DNA from: Rhodococcus sp. X156
GTDB taxonomy: Bacteria; Actinomycetota; Actinomycetes; Mycobacteriales; Mycobacteriaceae
Length of the DNA stretch: 64,000 nucleotides
Assembly: GCF_004006015.1 (NCBI RefSeq)
Contig: NZ_CP034766.1
Span: forward strand, 2,637,001 to 2,701,000
Reading direction: 5' to 3'
Shown here: one piece after another, positions 1 to 7,951 of the stretch
How positions within the stretch are numbered: the stretch's first letter is position 1
Layout of the letters: each line of letters starts with the position of its first letter
Made by a program: the position numbers and the translations under genes
The notes under the pieces: generated by a model
Databases searched by the model: none
Seen by the model: the letters and a program-made list of their open reading frames with translations, nothing else
Told to the model about the DNA's origin: nothing

Positions 1-160
1 CCTCGGCCGCAGTGCCCTCGGCGGCGGCCAGGTCCAGGTCGACCACCGCGACGTCGCAGCCGGCCTCGGCCAGCTGCAGGCAGGTGGCGCGGGCGATGCC
101 GTTGCCCCCGCCGGTCACCAGCGCGGTGCGCCCGGCGAGTCCGAGCAGATCGGCGATCAC
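1..160 (-). CDS. SDR-family oxidoreductase, N-terminal fragment (cut by window edge)
   Basis: Only the first ~53 codons are present. They read MIADLLGLAGRTALVTGGGN and continue with an NGIARA-type glycine-rich loop, followed by an acidic VVDLD motif after beta-2, which suggests NAD(H) preference. This is the Rossmann start of a short-chain dehydrogenase/reductase. The GTG start overlaps the TGA stop of the upstream SDR gene by four bases (GTGA), so the two dehydrogenases are translationally coupled and probably act on the same substrate class. The catalytic Tyr-x3-Lys lies outside the window, so the substrate cannot be inferred. Confidence 0.85.
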   Translation of the reverse strand, partial: MIADLLGLAGRTALVTGGGNGIARATCLQLAEAGCDVAVVDLDLAAAEGTAAE

Positions 161-1074
161 CCGGAGACCTTCGCGGACAACAGCCCCTCGGGCACCGGCG
201 GTGCCGGGTTGAAGCGCAGGTAGTCGGGCAGGAAGCCGCCCTCGTCCAGGTCCTCGGGCTGCCAGCCCGACAGCAGCTGCGTGCCGTCGAGGGTGCGCAC
301 CGGGCGGTTGAGCTCCTTGAGCAGCGGCAGGCTGTAGGCCACCCGGCCGGTCATCTCGGCGGGGTCGGCGGTGCACAGCAGCAGCGCCGCCTCGGCCATG
401 GTCTCCTCCGGCTCCGACGGCCAGCCCGGCACCGCCGCGGCGGCGTGTGCGGTGGCCACCCCGCGGTTGGGGGCGAGGGCGTTGACGGCGATGTGGTCGT
501 CGTAGAGCTCCATGGCCGCGCCGGTGGTGATGCGGTCGATCATCGCCTTGGTGCCGCCGTAGAGCACCGAGCCGGCCAGCGGGTGCGGCGCGAACGGCGG
601 GCCCACCCGGGGACCGGACTGGCGGGAGGAGATGTTCAGGATCCACCCGGCGCCCTGGGCGCGCATGCCGGGGATGACGGCCTTCATCAGGTCCCAGGTG
701 TTCCACACGTTGGTCTCCACGGAGTCCAGGAACCACTCGCGGGGCATGTCCACGAACAGGGTCTCGTAGCGCCGGGCCGCGGCCGCGTTGTTGATGAGGA
801 TGTCCACCGGTCCGCCCATCGTGGCGCTGATCTCGGCCACCAGCGCCGCTCGGTCGAGCTCCGGGGCGCCCAGGTCGACCACGAACGGCTCAGCGGTGCC
901 GCCGTCCGCGCGGATCAGGGCGACGGTCTCCTCCAGCGAGCCCTCCAGGTTGCCGTCGCCGGGACGCAGCGTCCGCGACACCGCGGCCACGGCGATTCCC
1001 TCCGCGGCGAGCCGGCGGGCCATGGCCCGGCCGATTCCCCTGCTGGCCCCGGTGACGATCGCGATTGTGCTCAT
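157..1074 (-). CDS. SDR-family NAD(P)-dependent oxidoreductase
   Basis: A 305-residue short-chain dehydrogenase/reductase. The cofactor loop TGASRGIG is at residues 8-15, the NNAAA motif near 95-99, the catalytic serine in the ISS segment near 150, and the Tyr-x3-Lys pair at Y172/K176. The ATG at 1074 is chosen because an AGGAG lies about 9 bases upstream and the SDR fold begins immediately. The reading frame runs further upstream to 1278 but there encodes an unrelated remnant. It is somewhat longer than a classical 250-residue SDR, with an extended C-terminus. It is coupled to the following SDR by a 4-base overlap. Substrate unknown. Confidence 0.9.
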   Translation of the reverse strand: MSTIAIVTGASRGIGRAMARRLAAEGIAVAAVSRTLRPGDGNLEGSLEETVALIRADGGTAEPFVVDLGAPELDRAALVAEISATMGGPVDILINNAAAARRYETLFVDMPREWFLDSVETNVWNTWDLMKAVIPGMRAQGAGWILNISSRQSGPRVGPPFAPHPLAGSVLYGGTKAMIDRITTGAAMELYDDHIAVNALAPNRGVATAHAAAAVPGWPSEPEETMAEAALLLCTADPAEMTGRVAYSLPLLKELNRPVRTLDGTQLLSGWQPEDLDEGGFLPDYLRFNPAPPVPEGLLSAKVSG

Positions 1075-1129
1075 GCCGCGCGCTCCTGTTCCTCGTGGAG
1101 CCTCGAACGTATCCACCGCCAGGGGGCGG

Positions 1130-1305
1130 TGGCGGCTGGTTCCCGTGGGGTGGGAACCCGCCGCCGGAGCCCGAGCGCCGGCACCGTCCTTGGGCGGGGT
1201 CGAGGTCAGCGCCAGGTCGCCGCTGACCAGGCTGGGCAGCGGCGGCTCAGGCTCGAAGTACGGCCACTGCGCCAGCACCCCGGCCCACAGGTCGCGGATC
1301 CTCGC
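1130..1305 (-). pseudogene. C-terminal remnant of an NTF2-like (SnoaL/DUF4440-type) protein
   Basis: Upstream of the SDR start, the same minus frame reads IRDLWAGVLAQWPYFEPEPP and later DLALTSTPPKDGAGARA. This looks like the final beta-strands of SnoaL/DUF4440 NTF2-fold proteins, recognised from memory of the family. An in-frame stop (TGA at 1306-1308) blocks it upstream. After GAGARA the usual continuation is lost and the frame drifts into the SDR leader. There is no start codon and no full domain, so it is a decayed fragment rather than a gene. Confidence 0.45.
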
Positions 1306-1339
1306 TCAGCCCACCGTCTGCGCACCCGGCGGGCAGGCC

Positions 1340-1755
1340 AGCACCGCGTCCTCATGGTCAACGGCTGCACCGTCACGCCGCTGTTCGACGCCCTGGGCCG
1401 CTTCCACGCCAGCGTCACCCTCGCGCAACTGGCGGAGCACCGGCTGCTGAGCATGCCGGTGGGCACTGGGCTGCGGGCCGTGCTCGACGGGGCGGCTGCG
1501 ACCCGTGGGGTGCGTCTGCACGTCAGCCTGCAGGCCGCGGCCGCCGACGCCATTGCCGACCTGGCCGCACAGGGCTTGGGGGTCGGGATCCTCAGCACCT
1601 CCATGGCGGCCAGCTACCAGGACCGCCTGCATGCGCTGCCGATCAGCGACAACCCGGTCAGCGCCGTGCTGGCCCTGGTGTGGAGGCCGGACCCCACCGC
1701 CGCGGTACGTGAGATGGTGGCGCAGTGCCGCAAGTCTCTCAGCTCAGCGACCTGA
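1340..1755 (+). pseudogene. LysR-type regulator, C-terminal fragment
   Basis: About 135 codons read as the last part of a LysR substrate-binding (periplasmic-binding-like) domain: an LMVNGCTV strand, a VSLQAAAADAIADLAAQGLGV helix-strand, GILSTSMA and a C-terminal VLALVWRP strand. An in-frame ATG occurs at 1354. The N-terminal helix-turn-helix and first half of the effector domain are missing, and sequence immediately upstream is a remnant on the opposite strand, so the gene looks truncated at about 1310-1340 by deletion or recombination. It is unlikely to bind DNA. Confidence 0.6.
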
Positions 1756-1872
1756 CCCAACCCACGGTGTTGAGCGCTGCGGTCGTCGCGGCGCCAGCAG
1801 CGCTGCCCCGATGGGGCCCTGGCATGAGACCCGCTTTCCGGCGCCGACCACGGTAGCTGCCCATGGGGCGAG

Positions 1873-2073
1873 CTAACGTCGATTCTTTTTGACTTCCAAC
1901 ACTATGGTGCGAACACACGAAGCCACTGCCATAACTACAAGTAGGATACCGACAACGTCCGCGGTGCTTAGGTCAGATAGGCCACTCCCAGTCAAACCTA
2001 GGGCGAGCGAGCCTGCACCAAACACGATTGCGACCGCTAAACCCACTATTCGAGCCACCGAACTGCGGTCCAT
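1873..2073 (-). CDS. Small two-helix membrane protein, unknown
   Basis: A 66-residue ORF starting at an ATG. It has two hydrophobic segments (about residues 8-27 and 37-55) separated by a short Gly/Ser turn, and a basic tail ending VKKNRR, which suggests a cytoplasmic C-terminus. The surrounding 1.87-2.38 kb has lower GC and no codon-position bias, so it may be recently acquired. No clear Shine-Dalgarno is visible. I do not recognise a family. The overlapping plus-strand frame is Arg/Thr-rich and looks like a shadow. Confidence 0.4.
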   Translation of the reverse strand: MDRSSVARIVGLAVAIVFGAGSLALGLTGSGLSDLSTADVVGILLVVMAVASCVRTIVLEVKKNRR

Positions 2074-2382
2074 GCTAAGAATCCGCCTGAGGCGTCTTAA
2101 ACGCGGCTGCGGCGGCGCTCGTGCCGGACGTTCTTTCTGCCATTGCGGTGGCCCTTCTCGACATGAAAAGACGGTGCGCTGCTGCCGATCGGAAGGCGCG
2201 TTGATCGCGACCAGCCTAGGGCCTGCTCCCCGAGAGAAAGCCATTCTGGAGCAGACGACACTTCGGCATCGGGGAGAGGCAGCACGCACCCGCCGGTGTC
2301 CACATGCGCGCAGCGTGGTTGCGCCACGGTGCCACGGTCCGGTTTCGCCATTGGCGGGTATTAGGACGGAGGACAACCAGGG
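2074..2382. other. Gene-poor stretch of lower GC
   Basis: No convincing gene. Both strands carry frames with Arg/Pro/Ser-rich or frameshifted composition and no recognisable motif. Lower GC than its neighbours and adjacency to two gene remnants suggest a recombination scar. Confidence 0.4.
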
Positions 2383-2682
2383 CTAGGCGGTCGGCGGGCC
2401 CAGGACCGCCTGCAGCACTGGCGCGGCGCGGGTGGCGCTGAACTGGGTGATGCGGTACTCGGCGACGCCGGCCACGGTGAAGGGGTCGCTGGCGACGAGC
2501 GCCTCGACCGCGGCGCGGTCGTCGCCGGCCGCCAGGATCACCCCACCGTCCTGCGCCTGCTTGCGGCCGGACAGCAGGAACACCCCGGTCTGGAACTGGG
2601 CGTCCACCCAGGCCATGTGCTCGGCGCGGACGGTGTCCACCTGGTCGGTCGGGGCCACGTAGGTCAGCTCGAGGAGGAACAC
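2383..2682 (-). CDS. YCII-related domain protein
   Basis: A 99-residue protein matching the YCII fold: an N-terminal FLLELTY strand, a helix (HMAWVDAQFQTGVFLLSG), a GVILAAG strand, and the DPF motif (SDPFTVAGVAEY) typical of the family. YCII proteins form dimeric ferredoxin-like folds with a His/Asp pocket; most have no known substrate. Start at GTG 2682. A TACATT -10-like hexamer ends 8 bases before it, consistent with leaderless expression. It sits just downstream of, and in the same direction as, the MarR gene. Confidence 0.85.
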   Translation of the reverse strand: MFLLELTYVAPTDQVDTVRAEHMAWVDAQFQTGVFLLSGRKQAQDGGVILAAGDDRAAVEALVASDPFTVAGVAEYRITQFSATRAAPVLQAVLGPPTA

Positions 2683-2723
2683 ACCTCGGCAATGTACTCG
2701 CGGACTGCCGGGCCGGTGGCGGC

Positions 2724-3176
2724 TCAGGACCGCGGCCAGGGCCGCCCGTCGCGATCAGCGATGTCGCGGTTGAACCGGCGCAGCATCGTCCCCAGCAGCT
2801 CCACGTCCTCCGCGGACCAGTCCTCCATCACCTGGCGCAGGCCCGCGACGTTGGCGTCGCGCACCACCGCCAGGCGTTGCCGGCCGAGCTCGGTCACCCG
2901 GAACTTGCGGGCCAGGCCGCCGTCGGGGTCCGGGATTCGCTCGGCGACGCCCGAGCGGACCATGGCCGCCGTCTGCCGGTTCAGGGTGGAGGAGTCCAGG
3001 CCGAAGGCGTCGCTGAGCTGGCCGATCGACATCGGCCCCTCAGCCTCCAGCCGGCTCAGCAGCAGGTAGGCGCTGCGGTCGAGCTGCCCCTGGGCGGCGC
3101 CGCCGCGCGCCTGCTGCAGCACGTAGCGCCCGAGAATCATCGTCTCGAGCTCGATCGCCTCGACCGGGTCCGTCAC
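2724..3176 (-). CDS. MarR-family transcriptional regulator
   Basis: A 150-residue winged-helix protein. The central segment (SIGQLSDAFGLDSSTLNRQTAAMVRSGV) is the HTH, followed by a PDGGLARKFRVTELG wing and C-terminal dimerisation helices. The GTG start at 3176 removes an unlikely 27-residue extension that would run through the promoter. It is divergent from an MFS drug-type exporter with a 15-base palindrome between the two, the standard layout of a MarR repressor controlling an efflux pump and itself. Inducer unknown. Confidence 0.88.
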   Translation of the reverse strand: MTDPVEAIELETMILGRYVLQQARGGAAQGQLDRSAYLLLSRLEAEGPMSIGQLSDAFGLDSSTLNRQTAAMVRSGVAERIPDPDGGLARKFRVTELGRQRLAVVRDANVAGLRQVMEDWSAEDVELLGTMLRRFNRDIADRDGRPWPRS

Positions 3177-3243
3177 CCGTCCAGCCTCTCTGACCACAGC
3201 TTGGGGAGATCTTTGCACTCCGCAGATCGTAACGCGCGCGAGA

Positions 3244-3258
3244 TATGCATGATGCATA
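3244..3258. promoter_or_regulatory. Probable MarR operator palindrome
   Basis: TATGCATGATGCATA is a perfect 7-1-7 palindrome in the MarR/MFS divergent intergenic region. It occupies the expected -35 position of a promoter whose -10 would be TAGAGT at 3267-3272, 8 bases before the GTG at 3281. Binding there would block the MFS promoter. Confidence 0.65.
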
Positions 3259-3280
3259 CGAACGAGTAGAGTCCCCGCTC

Positions 3281-4756
3281 GTGCCTACTGCCAACTCCGC
3301 TCCCGCTTCGGCGCGCTCGGTCCCGACGCCTCCCGTCCACTCGAACGCGATCGTCGTGGTGCTTGCCGTCGCCGGCATCACCGCGGCCATCATGCAGACC
3401 CTGGTGGTCCCGCTCATCGGCGACCTGCCCACGCTGCTGCACACCTCCACGTCGAACGCCTACTGGGTGATCACCGCGACGCTGCTGACCGCCGCGGTCT
3501 GCACCCCGGTCAGCGGCCGGCTCGGCGACCTCTACGGCAAGCGCCGGATCATGCTGATCTGCTCCGGCTCGCTGGTGGTGGGCTCGGTGGTCTGCGCACT
3601 CTCCTCCGCGGTCCTGCCGATGATCATCGGTCGCGGCCTGCAGGGCGCCGGCATGGGCCTGATCCCGCTCGGCATCAGCGCCATGCGCGACGTGCTTCCC
3701 CGCGAGAAGCTCGGCTCGTCCATCGCCCTGATGAGTGCCTCGATGGGCGTCGGTGGCGCACTGGGCCTGCCGATCTCGGCCGCAGTGGCCGAGCACACCA
3801 GCTGGCGGGTGCTCTTCTGGGGCGCCACCGCCCTCGCCGCGCTGGTCGCGGTGCTGATCTTCAAGTTCGTCCCCACCACCCCGGTCACCGGTGGTGGGCG
3901 GTTCGACCCGGTGGGCGCGATCGGGCTGGGCATCGGCCTGGTGTGCCTGCTGCTCGGCGTCTCCAAGGGTGGCGACTGGGGCTGGGACAGCGCCAACACC
4001 ATCGGCCTGCTGGTCGCCGCAGTGGTCGTGCTGCTGGCGTGGGGCTGGTTCGAGCTGCGCAGCTCCGACCCGCTGGTCGACCTGCGCGTCACCGCCCGCC
4101 CCGTGGTGCTGCTGACCAACCTCGCCTCGGTGGTCATCGGCTTCGCGATGTACGCCCAGTCGCTGATCATCCCGCAGCTGCTGCAGCTGCCCAGGGAGAC
4201 CGGCTACGGCCTGGGCCAGAGCATGGTGAACATGGGTCTGTGGATGCTGCCGGGTGGCTTCATGATGATGGCCATCTCCCCGCTGGGCGCGAAGCTGTCC
4301 CACCTGCGCGGACCCAAGATCACCCTGGCGCTGGGCTCCGCGGTGGTGGCGATCGGCTACGTCAGCGCCGTGCTGATGATGGGCACCACCTGGGGCCTGC
4401 TGATCTCGGTGTGCATCATCAGCGGCGGCGTCGGCATGGCCTACGGCGCCATGCCTGCCCTGATCATGGGCTCGGTCCCGCTGTCGGAGACCGGGTCGGC
4501 CAACAGCTTCAACACGCTGATGCGCTCCATCGGCACCTCGGTCTCGGCCGCTGTGGTCGGCGTGGTGCTGGCGCAGATGACCACCGACTTCGGCGGGCGC
4601 GCGCTGCCCAGCGAGGCCGGGTTCCAGACCGGTCTGCTCATCGGGGCCGGAGTGGCCGCGGTGGCCGCGGTCATCGCGCTGGCCATCCCCAAGCGCGCCA
4701 GCCTGGCGGCGGAGGACCACATCGAGCACGACGAGCCGGTGGCGGTCGCCCGCTAG
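3281..4756 (+). CDS. MFS transporter (DHA2-like drug:H+ antiporter)
   Basis: A 491-residue inner-membrane protein with about 14 hydrophobic segments. It carries the MFS loop motif GRLGDLYGKRR after TM2 and a GRGLQGAG segment in TM4. Length and 14-TM pattern fit the DHA2 (EmrB/QacA) group of multidrug exporters. The frame opens at an ATG at 3245, but that codon lies inside the palindrome and overlaps the likely -35. The GTG at 3281 sits 8 bases after TAGAGT, so a leaderless start there is preferred. Probably repressed by the divergent MarR protein. Substrate unknown. Confidence 0.88.
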   Translation: MPTANSAPASARSVPTPPVHSNAIVVVLAVAGITAAIMQTLVVPLIGDLPTLLHTSTSNAYWVITATLLTAAVCTPVSGRLGDLYGKRRIMLICSGSLVVGSVVCALSSAVLPMIIGRGLQGAGMGLIPLGISAMRDVLPREKLGSSIALMSASMGVGGALGLPISAAVAEHTSWRVLFWGATALAALVAVLIFKFVPTTPVTGGGRFDPVGAIGLGIGLVCLLLGVSKGGDWGWDSANTIGLLVAAVVVLLAWGWFELRSSDPLVDLRVTARPVVLLTNLASVVIGFAMYAQSLIIPQLLQLPRETGYGLGQSMVNMGLWMLPGGFMMMAISPLGAKLSHLRGPKITLALGSAVVAIGYVSAVLMMGTTWGLLISVCIISGGVGMAYGAMPALIMGSVPLSETGSANSFNTLMRSIGTSVSAAVVGVVLAQMTTDFGGRALPSEAGFQTGLLIGAGVAAVAAVIALAIPKRASLAAEDHIEHDEPVAVAR

Positions 4757-4772
4757 CCGCTCCCGCTCACCG

Positions 4773-4818
4773 CACCGGCCCCGCCGGGCGACCCACAGGT
4801 CGCTCGACGGGGCCGGTG
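4773..4818. terminator. Bidirectional stem-loop terminator
   Basis: CACCGGCCCCG (4773-4783) pairs with CGGGGCCGGTG (4808-4818), and an inner GCGACC/GGTCGC pair lies between them. The stem sits in the 69-base gap between convergent genes and is followed on the plus strand by TGGTTTCT. It probably ends both transcripts. Confidence 0.7.
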
Positions 4819-4825
4819 TGGTTTC

Positions 4826-5845
4826 TCAGCGCCAGCCGAGGGCGGGTGCCAGGTCGCGCAGCACCGTCTCCAGCACGTGCACGTTGTAGTCCACGCCCAG
4901 CTGGTTCGGGATGGTGAGCAGCAGGGTGTCCGCCGCGGCCACCGCCTCGTCCTGGGCCAGCTCCGCCACCAGCCGATCCGGCTCGCCCGCGTAGGTCTTG
5001 CCGAACCGGGCCACCCCGCCCTCGAGGTGGCCGACCTGGTCCTGGCTGCCGGACTCGCGGCCGAAGTAGGCACGGTCGGTGTCGGTGACCACGGGGAAGA
5101 TGCTGCGGCTGACCGAGACTCGCGGCTCCCACTGGTGGCCGGCGACCTTCCAGGCGTCCCGGAAGCGCTGGATCTGCTCGGCCTGCAGCTCGTGGAACGG
5201 CACCCCGGTGTCCTCGGTGAGCAGCGTGGAGCTCATCAGGTTCATGCCCTGCTCGGCCGTCCACTCCGCGGTCCTGCGGGTGCCCGCGCCCCACCAGATG
5301 CGCTCACGCAGACCAGGCGAGTGCGGCTCCAGCCGCAGCAGCCCCGGCGGGTTGGGGAACATCGGCCGCGGGTTGGGCTGGGCGAAGCCCTCGCCGTCCA
5401 GGGTCTGCAGGAAGATCCGGGTGTGCTCGCGGGCCATGTCGGCGTCGTCGGAGCCCTCGGCCGGGGCGTAGCCGAAGTAGCGGTAACCCTCGATCACCTG
5501 CTCCGGCGATCCCCGGCTGATGCCCAGCTGCAGCCGGCCGCCGGCGATGAGGTCGGCCGCGCCGGCGTCCTCGCTCATGTACAGCGGGTTCTCGTAGCGC
5601 ATGTCGATGACGCCGGTGCCGATCTCGATGCGGCTGGTGCGGGCCCCGATCGCGGCGAGCAGCGGGAACGGTGACGCCAGCTGGCGGGCGAAGTGGTGCA
5701 CCCGGAAGTACGCGCCGTCCACGCCGATCTCCTCCGCCGCGACCGCCAGGTCGATCGACTGCAGCAGCGCGTCGGCGGCGGAGCGGGTCTGCGACTGTGG
5801 CGAGGGCGTCCAGTGACCAAAGGACAGGAACCCGATGTTCTTCAT
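4826..5845 (-). CDS. LLM-class flavin-dependent oxidoreductase
   Basis: A 339-residue bacterial luciferase-like TIM-barrel protein. Features are the N-terminal IGFLSFGHW strand, HHFARQLASP, IEIGTGV, the LQLGISRGSPEQ phosphate-loop region and a DNLM-type TLLLTIPNQ strand near the C-terminus. Such enzymes use FMNH2 or F420 supplied by a partner reductase to oxygenate or reduce small organics. Start at the ATG of MKNIGFL, preceded by GGGG; the frame continues upstream into the glutaminase region without coding character. It follows the glutaminase by 38 bases in the same direction, possibly co-transcribed. Substrate unknown. Confidence 0.88.
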   Translation of the reverse strand: MKNIGFLSFGHWTPSPQSQTRSAADALLQSIDLAVAAEEIGVDGAYFRVHHFARQLASPFPLLAAIGARTSRIEIGTGVIDMRYENPLYMSEDAGAADLIAGGRLQLGISRGSPEQVIEGYRYFGYAPAEGSDDADMAREHTRIFLQTLDGEGFAQPNPRPMFPNPPGLLRLEPHSPGLRERIWWGAGTRRTAEWTAEQGMNLMSSTLLTEDTGVPFHELQAEQIQRFRDAWKVAGHQWEPRVSVSRSIFPVVTDTDRAYFGRESGSQDQVGHLEGGVARFGKTYAGEPDRLVAELAQDEAVAAADTLLLTIPNQLGVDYNVHVLETVLRDLAPALGWR

Positions 5846-5883
5846 GCCCCGCACAACGTCGTACGGGCGGTGAGGCTTCCCGG

Positions 5884-6897
5884 CTAGCTCGCGTCGGCCG
5901 GGTCCTCGGACGCGAAGATGTTCAGCCCCAGCGCTCGGGAGAGATAGGCGGTGGCCCGCTGCCCGCGGACGCTGTTGCCGGCCGAGTCCAGCGGCGGCGA
6001 GAAGACGCCGAGGGCGCCCTTGCCCGGGGCGATGGTGACGATGCCGCCGCTGACCCCCGACTTGCCCGGCAGCCCGATCTCGAAGAGCCACTCGCCGGAC
6101 TGCTCGTACATCCCGCTGGCCGCCATCACCGCGAGGGTGTCGCGGCAGACGTCGGCGGACACCACGCGCTCGCCGGTCACCGGGTTGACGCCGCCGTGGG
6201 CGAGGGTGCCCCCCATGATGGCGAGGTCGCGGGCGCTGACCAGCAGCGCGCACTGCTTGGTGTAGGTGTCGACCACCTCGAGCGGGTCCAGCTCCAGGCG
6301 TCCGTAGCTCTCCAGCAGCCGGGCGATGGCCCGGTTGCGCTGGTGGGTGCGCGCCTCGGAGTCGTACACCTGCTGGTCCAGCTCCAGGCGTCGGCCGGCG
6401 AAGCGGGACAGCCCGTCCTGGATCGCCGCCCACTGCTGGTCAGCGTCCTCGCCGGGCATGAGGGCGGTGGTCGCCAGGGCGCCGGCGTTGACCATCGGGT
6501 TCATCGGGTGACCGTTGTTCAGCTCGATCGCCATCACCGAGTTGAAGGCCAGGCCGGTGTTGTTCACGCCCACCGTCTTGCGGATGATCTCGTGCCCGAG
6601 GGCGTCGGCGACGAGGGCGTAGACGAAGGCCTTGGAGATCGACTGGATGGAGAACTGGTGGCTGACGTCGCCTGCGGCGTGGATGGCACCGTCCACCTGG
6701 GCGATGCACACCCCGAACAGCCACGGGTCCGCCTCCGCCAGGATGGGGATGTAGTCAGCGACGGCACCCTCGGCGTGGTCCCGGTAGCGCTCGTGCGCCT
6801 CGGCGACCAGCGACGCCACCCGCGTCCGCCGGGGCAGGTCACCGGTGGAGACCGCCTGGTCGACGCCCTCCACGTTCATGTCGCTGAGCTGCTCCAC
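5884..6897 (-). CDS. glsA: Glutaminase A (serine-dependent beta-lactamase-like fold)
   Basis: Hydrolyses L-glutamine to glutamate and ammonia. A ~337-residue protein with the family signature: the Ser-x-x-Lys nucleophile motif in SIQSISKAF (about residues 86-89), ELNNGHPMNPMVNAGA, YDSEARTHQRNRA, the VDTYTKQCAL helix, and LPGKSGVSGGI carrying the late Lys-Ser motif. GTG 6897 is preferred over GTG 6903 because an AGGAG lies 5 bases upstream of the former and overlaps the latter. No STAS or ankyrin extension is present, as in the short bacterial form. Confidence 0.93.
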   Translation of the reverse strand: MEQLSDMNVEGVDQAVSTGDLPRRTRVASLVAEAHERYRDHAEGAVADYIPILAEADPWLFGVCIAQVDGAIHAAGDVSHQFSIQSISKAFVYALVADALGHEIIRKTVGVNNTGLAFNSVMAIELNNGHPMNPMVNAGALATTALMPGEDADQQWAAIQDGLSRFAGRRLELDQQVYDSEARTHQRNRAIARLLESYGRLELDPLEVVDTYTKQCALLVSARDLAIMGGTLAHGGVNPVTGERVVSADVCRDTLAVMAASGMYEQSGEWLFEIGLPGKSGVSGGIVTIAPGKGALGVFSPPLDSAGNSVRGQRATAYLSRALGLNIFASEDPADAS

Positions 6898-6989
6898 GGA
6901 CACTCCTGTGCAGGTTTGGTGACACCGCGATCAGCGGACCCGCCCAGCGTATCCACCAGCGGCGCGGGCGCCTCTCTCGCGACCCGGGT

Positions 6990-7862
6990 CTAGCCCGCGA
7001 GGGTGCTCGCCATCTCCCGCCAGTGCCGCATCGGCACCAGGTGCCCTTCCCCACCGCAGACCACCAGCTCGGCGCTGGGCAGGTGCTCCTGCAGCCACGA
7101 CCCGTTGGCGAGGGGCACCATCTCGTCTCGGTCGCCGTACCAGAGGTGGACGGGGCACCGGACCGCCGCCAGGTCGACGCCCCACGGACCACACCAGGCG
7201 ACGTTGTCCCAGGCGATGCCCTCCGGACCCTGACGCAGGCCCTCGTGCAGCAGCAGGAAGAGGTTCGCCCGGAGCGCCGGGGCGGCGATCACCTCCGGGT
7301 CGGTCTCGCCCCACATCCAGTCGATCCACGGCGCAGCCTCGTCGTCCCGCACCGACAGCAGTCCGCGCAGCATCTCTGCTCCACCGACGAGGAGCTGCGC
7401 TGCGGCACGTTCGGGCTCGTCGGGCAGGAAGGACAGCGCCAGGCGATCGTTGTCGGTGAAGGCAGCCGTGCCACCGGGCATCAGCTGCGGCGGGGCGAGG
7501 CCACCGGCCACGCCGACGCGGGTCACCCGCTCACCCAGCACGGCGGCAGCAGCCAGCGCGAAGGGTCCACCGCCGGACCAGCCCAGCGTGGCGAACCGGT
7601 CCAGGCCCACTGCGTCTGCCACAGCGGCGACGTCGTGCGCGATGCTGGTGAGGCTGTACGGGGCGGGCGAGGAGCGGCCGTAACCCGGGCGGTCGAAGCT
7701 GACCACCCGGACCCCCAGGGACGCGGCCACCGCGTCCCCAAAGCGGAGGTCCAACCGCGACCCCGGCGTGCCGTGGAAGTAGACGATCGGCGACGCGCCG
7801 CTGGGGCCGGTGTCGCGCACCAGCACCGTCCGACGACCCAGCTGAACCTCGAGCTCGCGCAC
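6990..7862 (-). CDS. Alpha/beta-fold hydrolase
   Basis: A 290-residue hydrolase. The oxyanion-hole motif HGTPGSR is at 30-36, FDRPGYGRS at 57-64, the nucleophile elbow GWSGGG has Ser96, the acid is in YGDRDEMVP and the His in GEGHLVP. The cap domain (about 125-200) is rich in Trp and acidic residues. The GTG start lies 6 bases after a TAGGGT hexamer, suggesting a leaderless transcript. It is divergent from the purine locus and could share its control region, but nothing in the sequence ties it to purines. Confidence 0.88.
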   Translation of the reverse strand: MRELEVQLGRRTVLVRDTGPSGASPIVYFHGTPGSRLDLRFGDAVAASLGVRVVSFDRPGYGRSSPAPYSLTSIAHDVAAVADAVGLDRFATLGWSGGGPFALAAAAVLGERVTRVGVAGGLAPPQLMPGGTAAFTDNDRLALSFLPDEPERAAAQLLVGGAEMLRGLLSVRDDEAAPWIDWMWGETDPEVIAAPALRANLFLLLHEGLRQGPEGIAWDNVAWCGPWGVDLAAVRCPVHLWYGDRDEMVPLANGSWLQEHLPSAELVVCGGEGHLVPMRHWREMASTLAG

Positions 7863-7922
7863 TCCAGCACCCTATGCGGGTCGAAAGGGGGGCACGCCTC
7901 TCTCGCACAATGGAACACGGCC

Positions 7923-7936
7923 GAAACAATCGTTCC
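7923..7936. promoter_or_regulatory. Putative purine-regulon operator, copy 1
   Basis: GAAACAATCGTTCC is an imperfect palindrome of the form GAAAC-N4-GTTYC. It lies immediately upstream of a TAGCGT -10-like hexamer (7938-7943) and 16 bases before the amidase start. The same motif recurs upstream of the two other purine transcription units, at 9456 and 19939. Confidence 0.55.
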
Positions 7937-7951
7937 GTAGCGTCCGCAGCC

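Noticed and set aside
3173-4729. Minus-strand frame of 518 codons opposite the MFS exporter
   Set aside because: Gln/His/Arg-rich shadow with no motif; it runs through the divergent promoter.
7874-7951. Earlier ATG (7874) for the amidase fusion
   Set aside because: The added 26 residues are Arg/Ser-rich without domain character, and the region carries the operator and -10 element.
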